From positions 8,718 to 72,717 of the forward strand of contig DIWS01000014.1 of assembly GCA_002423585.1 (NCBI GenBank): a DNA stretch of 64,000 nucleotides, written 5' to 3'. The notes beneath the pieces were generated by a model. It was given only the letters and a program-made list of their open reading frames with translations, did no database searches and was not told the origin of the DNA. This DNA is from Actinobacteria bacterium UBA6100 (GTDB taxonomy: Bacteria > Actinomycetota > Coriobacteriia > Anaerosomatales > Anaerosomataceae). The position numbers were made by a program, and so were the translations under genes. How positions within the stretch are numbered: position 1 is the stretch's first letter; every line of letters starts with the position of its first letter. Below are positions 35,762-44,610 of this stretch, piece after piece.

Positions 35762-37456
35762 CTACGACAGCCCCACCACATGACCGTTCTCGTCGATATC
35801 GATGTGCTCCCCCGCGGGTGTTCGCGGCAGGCCGGGCATAGTGGTGATGTCACCGCACAGCGCGTACGCGAAGCCCGCGCCGGCGGACACTCGCACATCG
35901 CGCACAGGAAGCCGCCAACCAACCGGAGCGCCCTTGAGCTTGGGGTCGTGACTGAGCGATAGGTGCGTCTTGGCCATGCAGACCGGGATCGAGCACAGCC
36001 CCGCATCGCTGATCGCCTGTATCGCCCGCGAGGCCTCGAAGGAGAAGTCCACCCCGCTCGCACCGTAGATGCGCGTGGCGATCGCAGCGATCTTCTCACT
36101 CAGCGGCGCGTCAGCCGGATAGGAGAACGCGAGCACGGACGGCTCCTCGCATGCACGACCCACGGCCTCGGCAAGCGCAAGGCCACCGCGCGCGCCTTCG
36201 GCGTGCATCGTGTGGGTGACCACGTCAAAGGCGTGCGCCTGCCGCGCGGCCTCCTCGATGAGCGCGTGCTCGGCCAGCGTGTCCGTCGGGAACGCGTTGA
36301 TCGCTACCACGACCGGTATGCCAAAGGCCCGTACGTTCTCCACCTGCTTCACGAGGTTCGGCATGCCCGCAGCGAGCGCGTCGAGGTCCTCGGTGATCAG
36401 GCCGGGGTCGAGGTCACGTCCCGGCTTGACCTCGAAGCGCCCCGAATGCGCCTTGAGCGCACGCACCGTGCACACGAGAACGGCGGCATCCGGCTTGAGG
36501 CCCGATGCGCGACACTTGATGTTCACGAACTTCTCGGCACCCATGTCAGCACCGAAGCCGGCCTCGGTGACCACGTAGTCGGCGAGCTTGAGCGCGATGC
36601 GGTCGGCGACGATCGAGCTGTTGCCGTGTGCGATGTTGGCGAACGGCCCGGCATGGACGAACGCCGCACCGCCGTCGAGGTTCTGCATGAGGTTCGGCTT
36701 GATGGTCTCCTTCATGAGGACGGTCATAGACCCCGCGACCTTGAGGTCCTCGGTGGTGACCGGCGCTCCCTCGAAGGTACGGCCGATGATGATTCGCCCG
36801 ATGCGCGCACGCAGGTCACCGATGTCCTCGGCGAGCGCGAGGATCGCCATCAGTTCGCTCGCCACCGTGATCTCGAAGTGCGACTCGCGCGGGTTCCCGT
36901 CGGTGCGTCCGCCGAGGCCGATCACAACGTTGCGCAGCGCACGGTCCGAGATATCGAGCACGCGCGGCCAGCTGATCGCGTGCGGATCGATGCCGAGCGC
37001 ATTGCCGTGGTAGATGTGGTTGTCGATGAACGCCGCGCAGAGGTTGTGAGCGGCTGTGATGGCGTGCACGTCTCCGGTGAGGTGCAGGTTGATGTCCTCC
37101 ATCGGCACGACCTGCGCGTAACCGCCACCGGCCGCGCCGCCCTTGATGCCGAAGACCGGTCCGAGCGACGGCTGGCGGATGCAGGCGACCGCCGAGTGAC
37201 CTGCCGCCCTGAACGCCTGCCCGAGCCCGACGGTGGTGAGCGTCTTGCCCTCTCCGAGCGGCGTGGGAGTGATGGCCGTGACGAGCACGTACCGGCCGTT
37301 CGGCGCGTCCGCAAGACGGTCGAGGCACCTGAGCGTCACCTTCGCCTTGTGGCGTCCGTTGGGCTCGACCTCGTCGGGCAACAGACCGAGTTCATCGGCG
37401 ATGTCGCGTGCGGGACGTACGGTCGCGGCGTGGGCGATCTCGATATCTGAGAGCAT
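35762..37456 (-). CDS. fhs: Formate-tetrahydrofolate ligase
   Basis: 564 residues. Makes 10-formyl-tetrahydrofolate from formate and ATP, linking formate to C1 metabolism or the methyl branch of the acetyl-CoA pathway. The P-loop TPTPLGEGKTLT is near residue 65, and the glycine-rich IKGGAAGGGYAQV follows. The ATG at 37456 has GAGGAG in front; the longer frame to 37606 would run into the upstream tRNA-His gene. It is a single gene between tRNA genes, with no other Wood-Ljungdahl gene in the window. Confidence 0.95.
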   Translation of the reverse strand: MLSDIEIAHAATVRPARDIADELGLLPDEVEPNGRHKAKVTLRCLDRLADAPNGRYVLVTAITPTPLGEGKTLTTVGLGQAFRAAGHSAVACIRQPSLGPVFGIKGGAAGGGYAQVVPMEDINLHLTGDVHAITAAHNLCAAFIDNHIYHGNALGIDPHAISWPRVLDISDRALRNVVIGLGGRTDGNPRESHFEITVASELMAILALAEDIGDLRARIGRIIIGRTFEGAPVTTEDLKVAGSMTVLMKETIKPNLMQNLDGGAAFVHAGPFANIAHGNSSIVADRIALKLADYVVTEAGFGADMGAEKFVNIKCRASGLKPDAAVLVCTVRALKAHSGRFEVKPGRDLDPGLITEDLDALAAGMPNLVKQVENVRAFGIPVVVAINAFPTDTLAEHALIEEAARQAHAFDVVTHTMHAEGARGGLALAEAVGRACEEPSVLAFSYPADAPLSEKIAAIATRIYGASGVDFSFEASRAIQAISDAGLCSIPVCMAKTHLSLSHDPKLKGAPVGWRLPVRDVRVSAGAGFAYALCGDITTMPGLPRTPAGEHIDIDENGHVVGLS

Positions 37457-37563
37457 CAGCGGCTCCTCGGCGTGTGTGGTGAGACTCAGTGATGAGTGTA
37501 GCCGAGCGGACCCCGCGGGTAACACGACGACCCGCACAGAGGCGGGCCGTCGCGAGGATTTCA

Positions 37564-37640
37564 TGGGGTGGGTAACGGGACTTGAACCCGCGGCCTCCGG
37601 AGCCACAGTCCGGCGCTCTAACCAACTGAGCTACACCCAC
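37564..37640 (-). tRNA. tRNA-His (anticodon GUG)
   Basis: 77 bases with encoded CCA. Acceptor GTGGGTG/TACCCAC, anticodon loop CTGTGGC, T-arm GGGTTCAAGTCCC. Last member of a four-tRNA cluster. Confidence 0.95.
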
Positions 37641-37651
37641 CATGTTGTGTC

Positions 37652-37728
37652 TGGCACGCCCGGAGGGATTCGAACCCCCGACCTAGAGATTAGAAGTCTC
37701 CCGCTCTATCCAGCTGAGCTACGGGCGC
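37652..37728 (-). tRNA. tRNA-Arg (anticodon UCU)
   Basis: 77 bases with encoded CCA. The anticodon loop is CTTCTAA and the T-arm is GGGTTCGAATCCC. The acceptor is GCGCCCG with CGGGCGT, so the 1-72 pair would be G-U. Confidence 0.93.
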
Positions 37729-37822
37729 GTATGCGAGCGCCTCCGAAGTGCCGAGTGAGAACGGTACCTTCGGGCGCCCTATGTTGTCAATCGGCCCGCA
37801 CACGGCATGCCGAGGATGGTAC

Positions 37823-37898
37823 TGGAGCGGCGGACGGGACTCGAACCCGCAACAATCAGCTTGGAAGGCTGATGCTCTACCAATTGAACTACCGCCGC
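37823..37898 (-). tRNA. tRNA-Gly (anticodon UCC)
   Basis: 76 bases with encoded CCA. Acceptor GCGGCGG/CCGCCGC, anticodon loop CTTCCAA, T-arm GGGTTCGAGTCCC. Confidence 0.95.
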
Positions 37899-37902
37899 GT
37901 AC

Positions 37903-37979
37903 TGGTCGGGCCGACAGGATTCGAACCTGCGACCCTCTGCTCCCAAAGCAGATGCGCTACCAAGCTGCGCTACGGCCCG
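37903..37979 (-). tRNA. tRNA-Pro (anticodon UGG)
   Basis: 77 bases with encoded CCA. Acceptor CGGGCCG/CGGCCCG, anticodon loop TTTGGGA, T-arm AGGTTCGAATCCT. It lies 4 bases from tRNA-Gly and is the first of the cluster in the transcription direction. Confidence 0.95.
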
Positions 37980-38093
37980 ACCTCGAACCCGAGCGAGGCC
38001 CTCGCGGACCCATGCTCGAGAGCATCGCCCAGTATACGGGCGAGCGTGAATACGGGCAAATGGGCATCAGCGACCACAGCGCGATTCCGCATA

Positions 38094-38708
38094 TCAGCCG
38101 CCGAGCATCGCTCCGAGCGCCCTGAGCGCGGCCCCGCGATGGCTGATCGCGTTCTTCTCGCCCAGCGCGAGCTCGGCCATGCTGCGGCCCGGTGTCGCCT
38201 CCGGAAGGAAGAGCGGGTCGTAGCCGAAGCCGTTCTGCCCCCGGGGCGTGAAAGCGATCGTGCCTTCGCATGCGCCTTCGGCGACCGTCTCGTGCCCGTC
38301 CTCGCCCACCAGCACGATCACGCTGCGGAAGCGGGCGGTGCGCTCCGTGGCCGGCACGTCATCGAGCTCGATCAGCAGGCGCGCGTTGTTGGCCGCGTCA
38401 CCACCTCCGCAGCAGTCATCCGCGTAGCGGGACGAGTACACGCCCGGCGCACCGCCGAGCACATCGACCTCCAGGCCACTGTCGTCAGCGAGCGCCGCGA
38501 GACCGAACACCTCGTGGTAAGCGTGCGCCTTAAGGCGCGCGTTGGCGATGAAGGTCGTTCCCGTCTCCTCGACTTCGAGCGGCTCGGCGCCCAGATCGGC
38601 AGCGGTCACGAACTCCCACCCCTCGAAGGGCAACGCCGAACGGATCTCCTCGAGCTTGCCGCGGTTGGACGTAGCCACGATGACCCGACGCACCTCAGGC
38701 GCGCTCAC
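38094..38708 (-). CDS. rdgB: XTP/dITP diphosphatase (Ham1/RdgB)
   Basis: A 204-residue house-cleaning pyrophosphatase for non-canonical purine nucleotides. VIVATSNRGKLEEI at the start, LADDSGLEVDVLGGAPGVYSSRYA and GFGYDPLFLPE are the family motifs. The GTG at 38708 follows GAGGTG and overlaps the end of rph by 14 bases, a common gene pairing. Confidence 0.95.
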   Translation of the reverse strand: MSAPEVRRVIVATSNRGKLEEIRSALPFEGWEFVTAADLGAEPLEVEETGTTFIANARLKAHAYHEVFGLAALADDSGLEVDVLGGAPGVYSSRYADDCCGGGDAANNARLLIELDDVPATERTARFRSVIVLVGEDGHETVAEGACEGTIAFTPRGQNGFGYDPLFLPEATPGRSMAELALGEKNAISHRGAALRALGAMLGG

Positions 38709-39444
38709 TGAACACCTCGAGGTCCTCGGCGATCACCCTGCGCTGCAGACTGACGAGCTTCGCGGTGCCTTCGGCGGCGACGTCGAGGAGCTCGTCAAGG
38801 CGGCCGCGATCGAACGGGGTGCGCTCGCCTGTACCCTGCACCTCGATGAAGCGGCCCTTGCCGTCGCAGACCACGTTCATGTCCACCTCGGCGATGCTGT
38901 CTTCGCCGTACTCGAGATCCAGACAGACGACCCCGTCCACGACGCCCACGGACGTGGCGGCCACGTAGTCGAGGATCGGCAACTCGGCGATCTTACCCGC
39001 CTGTCGCCATGTGTTGAGCGCGTCATGCACCGCTATGAAGGCACCGGTGATGGCGGCGGTGCGCGTGCCTCCATCGGCCTGGATCACGTCGCAGTCGACG
39101 TTCAGGGTGTACTCGCCACCGAGGCCGCCCATGTCCACGACGGTGCGCAGCGAGCGGCCGATGAGCCGCTGGATCTCGTGCGTGCGGCCACTGGGCGAGC
39201 CGGAGGCGACCTCGCGACGCGTGCGCGTGTGCGTGGACGCCGGTAGCAGCGAGTACTCGGCGGTGACCCAGCCCAGCCCGCTCCCCCGGCGCCATCCCGC
39301 TACCGTCTCGGCGAAGTTCGCCGCGCACAGCACCTTCGTGTCGCCGAGCTCGAACAGGCACGAGCCATGCGCGTGCTTGAGGTACCGTCTCGTGATCGTG
39401 ACGGGCCGCATCTGGGTGGTGCCCCGACCTTCGGAACGCTGCAT
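38695..39444 (-). CDS. rph: Ribonuclease PH
   Basis: A 249-residue phosphorolytic exoribonuclease that trims tRNA 3' ends. SGSPSGRTHEIQRLIGRSLR, DVIQADGGTRTAAITGA and LDLEYGEDS are visible. The ATG at 39444 is used; codons further upstream belong to the hydrolase frame. It lies between a metallo-beta-lactamase-fold hydrolase and rdgB. Confidence 0.95.
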   Translation of the reverse strand: MQRSEGRGTTQMRPVTITRRYLKHAHGSCLFELGDTKVLCAANFAETVAGWRRGSGLGWVTAEYSLLPASTHTRTRREVASGSPSGRTHEIQRLIGRSLRTVVDMGGLGGEYTLNVDCDVIQADGGTRTAAITGAFIAVHDALNTWRQAGKIAELPILDYVAATSVGVVDGVVCLDLEYGEDSIAEVDMNVVCDGKGRFIEVQGTGERTPFDRGRLDELLDVAAEGTAKLVSLQRRVIAEDLEVFSERA

Positions 39445-39457
39445 GGACGTGGTCTCC

Positions 39458-40210
39458 CTACTGCTCGATGTGAAGCTGATCCATCTCATCGGCCACGATA
39501 ACACGCCCGCCGAAGACGGCCGTCGCATCGGCGAACGCCACCGCCCGGTCGACCGTGGGCCACAAATGCGTGAGCACGAGCGTGTGTGCGCCACAGTCAC
39601 GCGCGAGCGTGGCGGCCTCGGCGGGCGTCATGTGCGGCGCGCGACCCGCGAACTCCTGCGGCAGCGTCGCATCGGCCAGCAGCACCGAGGCATCACGTGC
39701 CGCCGCACGCGCCGCATCGCAGAGACGTGTGTCGGCCGTGTAGCACAGCCGCGCATCGCCCTCATCGACGACGAGCGCCATGGTGAGCCCGACGTGCTCG
39801 ACCGGCGTCGGCGTCACCGTGATGCCGCCCACCCGGATCGCCTCGCCCGCCTTGAGCTCGTGGACCTCGAAGGCCTCGGCGAGCTCACGTGACCCGTGCT
39901 CGGTCAGTGCGCCGGCCATGAGATCGAAGAGCCCGTCGGGCAGGTAGAGCGGCAGCGGCGGCAACGGACCGGCAGGCGCGTAGCGCAGCGCAGCCTCCAG
40001 CGCATACACGTCCGCGAAGTGGTCGATGTGCGCGTGGGTGATGAACACCGCCGAGAGCGCGGTGGGGTCGAGCACCCGGCCGAGGTTCGATATCACGCCG
40101 TTCCCGCAGTCCAGCAGCACCGACGTGGCTCCCGACTGCACCAGATGTCCCGCGCACGCCCGTCCGGCGTCCGGGTACGACGCGGCGCTACCCAGTACGG
40201 TCAGCTGCAC
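39458..40210 (-). CDS. Metallo-beta-lactamase-fold hydrolase, RNase Z-like group
   Basis: A 250-residue MBL-fold enzyme. The metal motif is FITHAHIDHFAD (HxHxDH), with further ligands in VEHVGLT, CYTADT and LTHLWP. The short form resembles the RNase Z/phosphodiesterase-like group (COG1234), but the flexible exosite arm of true tRNase Z is not obvious. It starts with GTG, with GGAGGACGGGAC in front, overlapping the end of murI. A tRNA-processing role next to rph is possible but unproven. Confidence 0.85.
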   Translation of the reverse strand: MQLTVLGSAASYPDAGRACAGHLVQSGATSVLLDCGNGVISNLGRVLDPTALSAVFITHAHIDHFADVYALEAALRYAPAGPLPPLPLYLPDGLFDLMAGALTEHGSRELAEAFEVHELKAGEAIRVGGITVTPTPVEHVGLTMALVVDEGDARLCYTADTRLCDAARAAARDASVLLADATLPQEFAGRAPHMTPAEAATLARDCGAHTLVLTHLWPTVDRAVAFADATAVFGGRVIVADEMDQLHIEQ

Positions 40211-41124
40211 GTCCCGTCCTCCTCGAACGCCCTCTGGCGCGTGCGCGACTCCTCGGTGACGAGCGTCTCAAGCTCGGAGACCATCACGTGCTCGGCCGAA
40301 GGTATCGGCCGCCCGAGCACACGCGCCCCCAGGCCGGTGAACTCGGCCGCATCACCGGTGGTGACGAACCGCTCCGTGCGGCCACTGCCCGGCCCGGCGA
40401 GGTGCCCGCGCGCCTCGAGCGTCTCGGCGACCTCACGCGCGGTCTCCTCGGCCGAGGAGATGAGGCGCACGTTCGATCCGACGACGCTCTGGATGGGCGC
40501 CGCAAGCAGTGGGAAGTGCGTACAGCCGAGGACGAGCGTGTCGATGCCACTGCGCTTGAGCGGGTCGAGGTAGTCGCGCGCCATCTCGTAGAACGACGGA
40601 CGGATGTAGATGTCGCCGATCTGCGCAAGCCACTCCTCGATGGTCCCGTCACCGAGGCGCAGCCCCTGCTCCACGACGTCGACGAAGCGTGGCGTGGCCG
40701 CGGAGAACACGGTCACACCCGCATCGAGCGCCCGCACGGCAGAGCTGTACGCACCCGACTTCACTGTGCCGAGCGTGCCGATCACACCCACACGGCGGTT
40801 GACGGTGCTCTGGACGGCGGCACGCGCGCCCGGTTCGACGACCCCGATGACGGGCACGTCGAAGACGCTCTGTGCGAGCGCCAGGCCGGCGGCGGTAGCG
40901 GTGTTGCACGCGACCACGATGAGTTTGACCTGCTGTCCGGTGAGCCACTGCCCGATCTGCAGCACGAACTCGCGCACCTCGGCGGGCTCGCGCGGGCCGT
41001 AGGGGCAGCGGACAGTGTCACCGAAGTAGATGATGCTCTCGTGGGGAAGCGCGCGCATGACCTCGCCGGCCACCGTGAGGCCGCCGAGTCCGGAGTCGAA
41101 TATGCCGATAGGTAGGTCGCGCAT
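40201..41124 (-). CDS. murI: Glutamate racemase
   Basis: A 307-residue enzyme supplying D-glutamate for peptidoglycan. The two catalytic cysteines are in VACNTATA and LGCTHFPL, and IGIFDSGLGGLTV starts the fold. The ATG at 41124 gives the usual N-terminus, while 41142 would add six residues. TATACT just before the start might be a -10 element. Otherwise it follows cheB by about 30 bases. Confidence 0.94.
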   Translation of the reverse strand: MRDLPIGIFDSGLGGLTVAGEVMRALPHESIIYFGDTVRCPYGPREPAEVREFVLQIGQWLTGQQVKLIVVACNTATAAGLALAQSVFDVPVIGVVEPGARAAVQSTVNRRVGVIGTLGTVKSGAYSSAVRALDAGVTVFSAATPRFVDVVEQGLRLGDGTIEEWLAQIGDIYIRPSFYEMARDYLDPLKRSGIDTLVLGCTHFPLLAAPIQSVVGSNVRLISSAEETAREVAETLEARGHLAGPGSGRTERFVTTGDAAEFTGLGARVLGRPIPSAEHVMVSELETLVTEESRTRQRAFEEDGTCS

Positions 41125-41154
41125 GCGTCCGAGTATAGCCATCGGGCGTCGTCC

Positions 41155-42231
41155 CTACACGGGAACGGCGAGCCGTTCGATCTCGGCGGCGATCTCATGC
41201 ACCGGCAGGACCGTGTCCGCGGCGCCCACATCGATCGCGGCTTTCGGCATGCCCCACACCGTCGAGGTTGCCTCGTCCTGGCAGATCGTGGGCCCGCCGA
41301 CGTCGTGCAGCTGCTTGAGTCCGCGCGCACCGTCGGCCCCCATGCCCGTGAGCAGTACTCCGAGCGCCTGTCTGCCGTACGAGCGCGCCGCCGACTCGAA
41401 GAGAGTGTCTGCGGAGGGGATGTACAGCTGTCCGGGCTTCGGGTCGGTGAACCGGGTCACCATGCCGTCGATCTCGATGTTGTGGCCGGTCGCAGCGATG
41501 TACGCCACACCGGGCGCTACCGACCCCCCATCCTCGGCGGGCGTGACCTTGATCTGACAGCCCGCGTCCAGCCAGCTCGCCAGGCCGGGAACAAAGCCCT
41601 CGGCGATGTGCTGAGCGATGACGACCGGCAGCGGGAAGTCCGATGAGAGGCGCCCGAGGACGTTCAGCAGCGCCGAGGGGCCGCCGGTGGACGAACCGAT
41701 CGCCACCATCTGCACCTTGCCGCCGCGCGTCTGGGCGTTCGGCCGCCCGGGAGCTGCGCGATGGATCGGATCATGGCGGCCCCTGATGTGCGTGATCACC
41801 CTCACCCGTGCGAGGATCTTCACCTTGCGGATGATGTCGCGACCGATCGCCTCGAGCGCCGCCCAGTCGCGCGGTTCGGGTTTCTTGATCACTTCGAGGG
41901 CACCGACGGCCAGTGCGTCGAACGCCCGGCCCATCCCTTCGCCGTACACCGAGGAGGAGACCACAAGGATCGGCGTCGGTGTGTAGGCCATGATGCGCTC
42001 CGTGGCCTCGAGGCCGTCCATCTTCGGCATATGGACATCCATCGTGACCAGGTCGGGCCGGAGCCGTCCGACCATGTCGACGGCCTCCTGACCGTCAGAC
42101 GCCGTGCCGATGACCTCGATCGTGCCGTCGCTGGCCAGGATCTGACTGAGCATCTCCCGCGCGACGAGTGAGTCATCGGCGATGAGAACCCTTATGCGCC
42201 CGCTCGGGTCTGCTGCGATGTCACTGCTCAT
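41155..42231 (-). CDS. cheB: Chemotaxis response regulator/methylesterase CheB
   Basis: A 358-residue protein: receiver domain (about 12-130, phospho-acceptor Asp65 in TMDVHMPKMDG), linker, and CheB methylesterase domain (about 165-355) with the catalytic Ser in IGSSTGGPSA, His in AQHIAEG and Asp in GMGADGARG. It demethylates receptors and so sets adaptation. The ATG follows the cheA stop with no gap. It closes the chemosensory operon. Confidence 0.94.
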   Translation of the reverse strand: MSSDIAADPSGRIRVLIADDSLVAREMLSQILASDGTIEVIGTASDGQEAVDMVGRLRPDLVTMDVHMPKMDGLEATERIMAYTPTPILVVSSSVYGEGMGRAFDALAVGALEVIKKPEPRDWAALEAIGRDIIRKVKILARVRVITHIRGRHDPIHRAAPGRPNAQTRGGKVQMVAIGSSTGGPSALLNVLGRLSSDFPLPVVIAQHIAEGFVPGLASWLDAGCQIKVTPAEDGGSVAPGVAYIAATGHNIEIDGMVTRFTDPKPGQLYIPSADTLFESAARSYGRQALGVLLTGMGADGARGLKQLHDVGGPTICQDEATSTVWGMPKAAIDVGAADTVLPVHEIAAEIERLAVPV

Positions 42232-44580
42232 CTATCGGATCAATCGTTCGACGGTGTCGAGCAGCGTGTCCTGATTGAAGACCGACTTCGTGATGTACGC
42301 GTCCGCGCCCGCGTCGATGCCTTCCGCCTTCTCCTCATCGCGCTCAAGGGACGTGACGATGATGACCGGGATCGACTTGAGCAAGTCGTCCGACTTGATG
42401 GCCCTGGTGAGCTCGAAGCCGGTCATATTGGGCATCTGGACGTCGGTCACGACAGCATCCGGGTTGAGGCCCTCGCGCAGCCGTGCGAGACCCATCGCTC
42501 CGTCGGTCGCTGTCTCGACCTCGAAGCCCGCAGCTTCGAAGATCGAGCGTTCCAGCTCACGTGTGGTGAACGAGTCCTCGCAGATGAGGACCCTGCTCGG
42601 CCCCTTGTCCTCCTGCTGCTCGGCGGCCCCTCCGGCGCGACGCGCCCGCACGCCCGTGAGTTGGCGTCCGTTGGTCATCAGATCGGGGACGTTCAGGATC
42701 GGCACCACCTCACCGGCGCCGAGGATCGTCACGCCCGCCACGTTGTCGACCCTCTTGAGGTGCGTGCCGAGGGTCTTGATGACGATCTGCTGCTCACCGA
42801 CGAACTCATCGACGATCAGGCCGAGACGATGTCCCGAGAAGCCCAGTGTCGCCACCGGGATCTTCTGACCGATCTCGTCAGCACCGAAGTCGATGCCGAG
42901 GATGTCCCGCAGGTGCACGAGCGGGACGGTGCGCCGCTGCCGACGGATGACCTCATGGCCTTCGACCTTGATGATTGATGAGCGCTCGATACGCGAGGTC
43001 TCCTCGATCGACGAGGTCGGCAGCGCGAAGGTCTGCCCGCCGACACGCAGCAGAAGCGCGCGGATGATCGCCAGCGTGAGCGGTATCGTCAGCCGGAAGG
43101 TCGAGCCCTTGCCCAACTCGGACTCCACATCAAGGGCGCCTTTCAGGCGCTCGACCACGAACTCGCGGACGACATCCATCCCCACACCACGACCGGAGAT
43201 CTCCGTGATGATGGCGGCCGTGGAGAAGCCCTTCTCGAAGATGAGGTAGCGTGCCTCGCGGTCCGACATGGACTTGGCCTCGGACTCGGTGATGTAGCCC
43301 TTGCGCACGGCGGCGGCCTTGACCTTCACCGGGTCGATCCCGGCCCCGTCGTCGGCGACCTCGATGATGATGTGGTCGCCCTCCTGGCGCGCGCTCAGGG
43401 TGATCGTGCCCTTCGCCGGCTTTCCCAACGCCAGCCGCTCGGCCGCGGGCTCCACGCCGTGATCGACGGCGTTGCGCATGATGTGTACCAACGGATCGTT
43501 GATCTCTTCGAGGACCTTCTTGTCGAGTTCGGTGTCACCGCCCTCGATGAACAGATCGACATCCTTCTTGAACGTACGCGCAAGATCGCGCATCGCGCGA
43601 GGGAACGTGTTGAAGACGGTGCTCACCGGGAGCATACGCAACTCCATTGCACGCTCCTGAAGATCGCCGACGACCGCCGCCGTGCGCGACGTGTCGTCCG
43701 CGTAGTCCTTGGCAAGCGCGACCAGCTCCCTGCGCTGCGTCAGCAGCAGGTCATCGAGCGCGCGGAGGTCGATGTCGAGAGCACTCTGTTCCTCGGGCGA
43801 CAGCACACTGAGCATGCCTTTGATCCTGCCCCACGACTGGAGCGCGTCGATCGACTGGGCCGAGACGACGCGAAGATCTCGGACGCGCTGCTGCGCCTTG
43901 ATCTGCCCGATGACGACCTCGCTCACCAGGTTCAGTAGCCGATCCACCTGGCTCGTGCGGATGCGGACCGTCGTCTGCTCCTTGCTCTGAAGCTTGTCGT
44001 CGCGTTGAGCCGCCTGAGGGGCGTGCGCCTCGTGCTCATGATCTGTGCCGGACTCAGCGCCTTCGGGAGTGGCATCTGTGATCGCGGGCGCGGACACCGA
44101 GACGGCCTCACGCGCCGGGGTCTTCTCGGTCGCCGATGCGGACGGTTCCTGCACAGCGACCGCTACGGACGCGGATTCGACCGCATCAGCTGCGGATCCC
44201 GCGAGGGTGGTGAGCCGCCCTGTCACACCCACCAGGTCGATATCGGAGGCCGAATCCTTGCCCGCATGCTCGGCGAGGTAGACCACGACATCCAGAGCCT
44301 CGAAGAACGTGTCGGTCATGTCCCCCGTGTAGGCCATGCCACCATCGCGGACCTTGACCATCACGTCTTCCATGCGATGGGCGATGTCGGATATCTCGAT
44401 CAGGCCCACCATACGCGACGAACCCTTGAGCGTGTGAGCATCACGAAGCCACTGATCGATCAGCGGACGGTTCGCCGGGTCCGCCTCGAGGTTGATGATG
44501 CCCTCGTTCAGGCGCTGCAGGAGGTCTGTCGCCTCCTCCTGGAACTTGGCGATGAAAGCCGAACGGTCGAACTCGACCAT
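42232..44580 (-). CDS. cheA: Hybrid chemotaxis histidine kinase CheA with C-terminal receiver
   Basis: About 782 residues. Hpt domain (about 1-105, His49 in DAHTLKGSSRM), a variable Ala/Glu-rich linker with no clear P2, P3 dimerisation helices, HATPase (NAVDHGVE, GDHIIIEVADDGAGID, GRGVGMDVV), CheW-like P5 domain, and a C-terminal receiver (VLICEDSFTTRELE; phospho-Asp in AVVTDVQMPNMTG). The receiver fusion is typical for systems that steer pili, development or other outputs. ATG codons at 44583 and 44580; the second is better spaced from AAGGAG. Confidence 0.94.
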   Translation of the reverse strand: MVEFDRSAFIAKFQEEATDLLQRLNEGIINLEADPANRPLIDQWLRDAHTLKGSSRMVGLIEISDIAHRMEDVMVKVRDGGMAYTGDMTDTFFEALDVVVYLAEHAGKDSASDIDLVGVTGRLTTLAGSAADAVESASVAVAVQEPSASATEKTPAREAVSVSAPAITDATPEGAESGTDHEHEAHAPQAAQRDDKLQSKEQTTVRIRTSQVDRLLNLVSEVVIGQIKAQQRVRDLRVVSAQSIDALQSWGRIKGMLSVLSPEEQSALDIDLRALDDLLLTQRRELVALAKDYADDTSRTAAVVGDLQERAMELRMLPVSTVFNTFPRAMRDLARTFKKDVDLFIEGGDTELDKKVLEEINDPLVHIMRNAVDHGVEPAAERLALGKPAKGTITLSARQEGDHIIIEVADDGAGIDPVKVKAAAVRKGYITESEAKSMSDREARYLIFEKGFSTAAIITEISGRGVGMDVVREFVVERLKGALDVESELGKGSTFRLTIPLTLAIIRALLLRVGGQTFALPTSSIEETSRIERSSIIKVEGHEVIRRQRRTVPLVHLRDILGIDFGADEIGQKIPVATLGFSGHRLGLIVDEFVGEQQIVIKTLGTHLKRVDNVAGVTILGAGEVVPILNVPDLMTNGRQLTGVRARRAGGAAEQQEDKGPSRVLICEDSFTTRELERSIFEAAGFEVETATDGAMGLARLREGLNPDAVVTDVQMPNMTGFELTRAIKSDDLLKSIPVIIVTSLERDEEKAEGIDAGADAYITKSVFNQDTLLDTVERLIR

Positions 44581-44610
44581 CATGTCTCCTTCGTGCGATC
44601 GAGCCGCCGG

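Noticed and set aside
35567..37979. tRNA genes as possible attachment sites of an integrated element
   Set aside because: No integrase, no duplicated tRNA 3' end and only housekeeping genes nearby.
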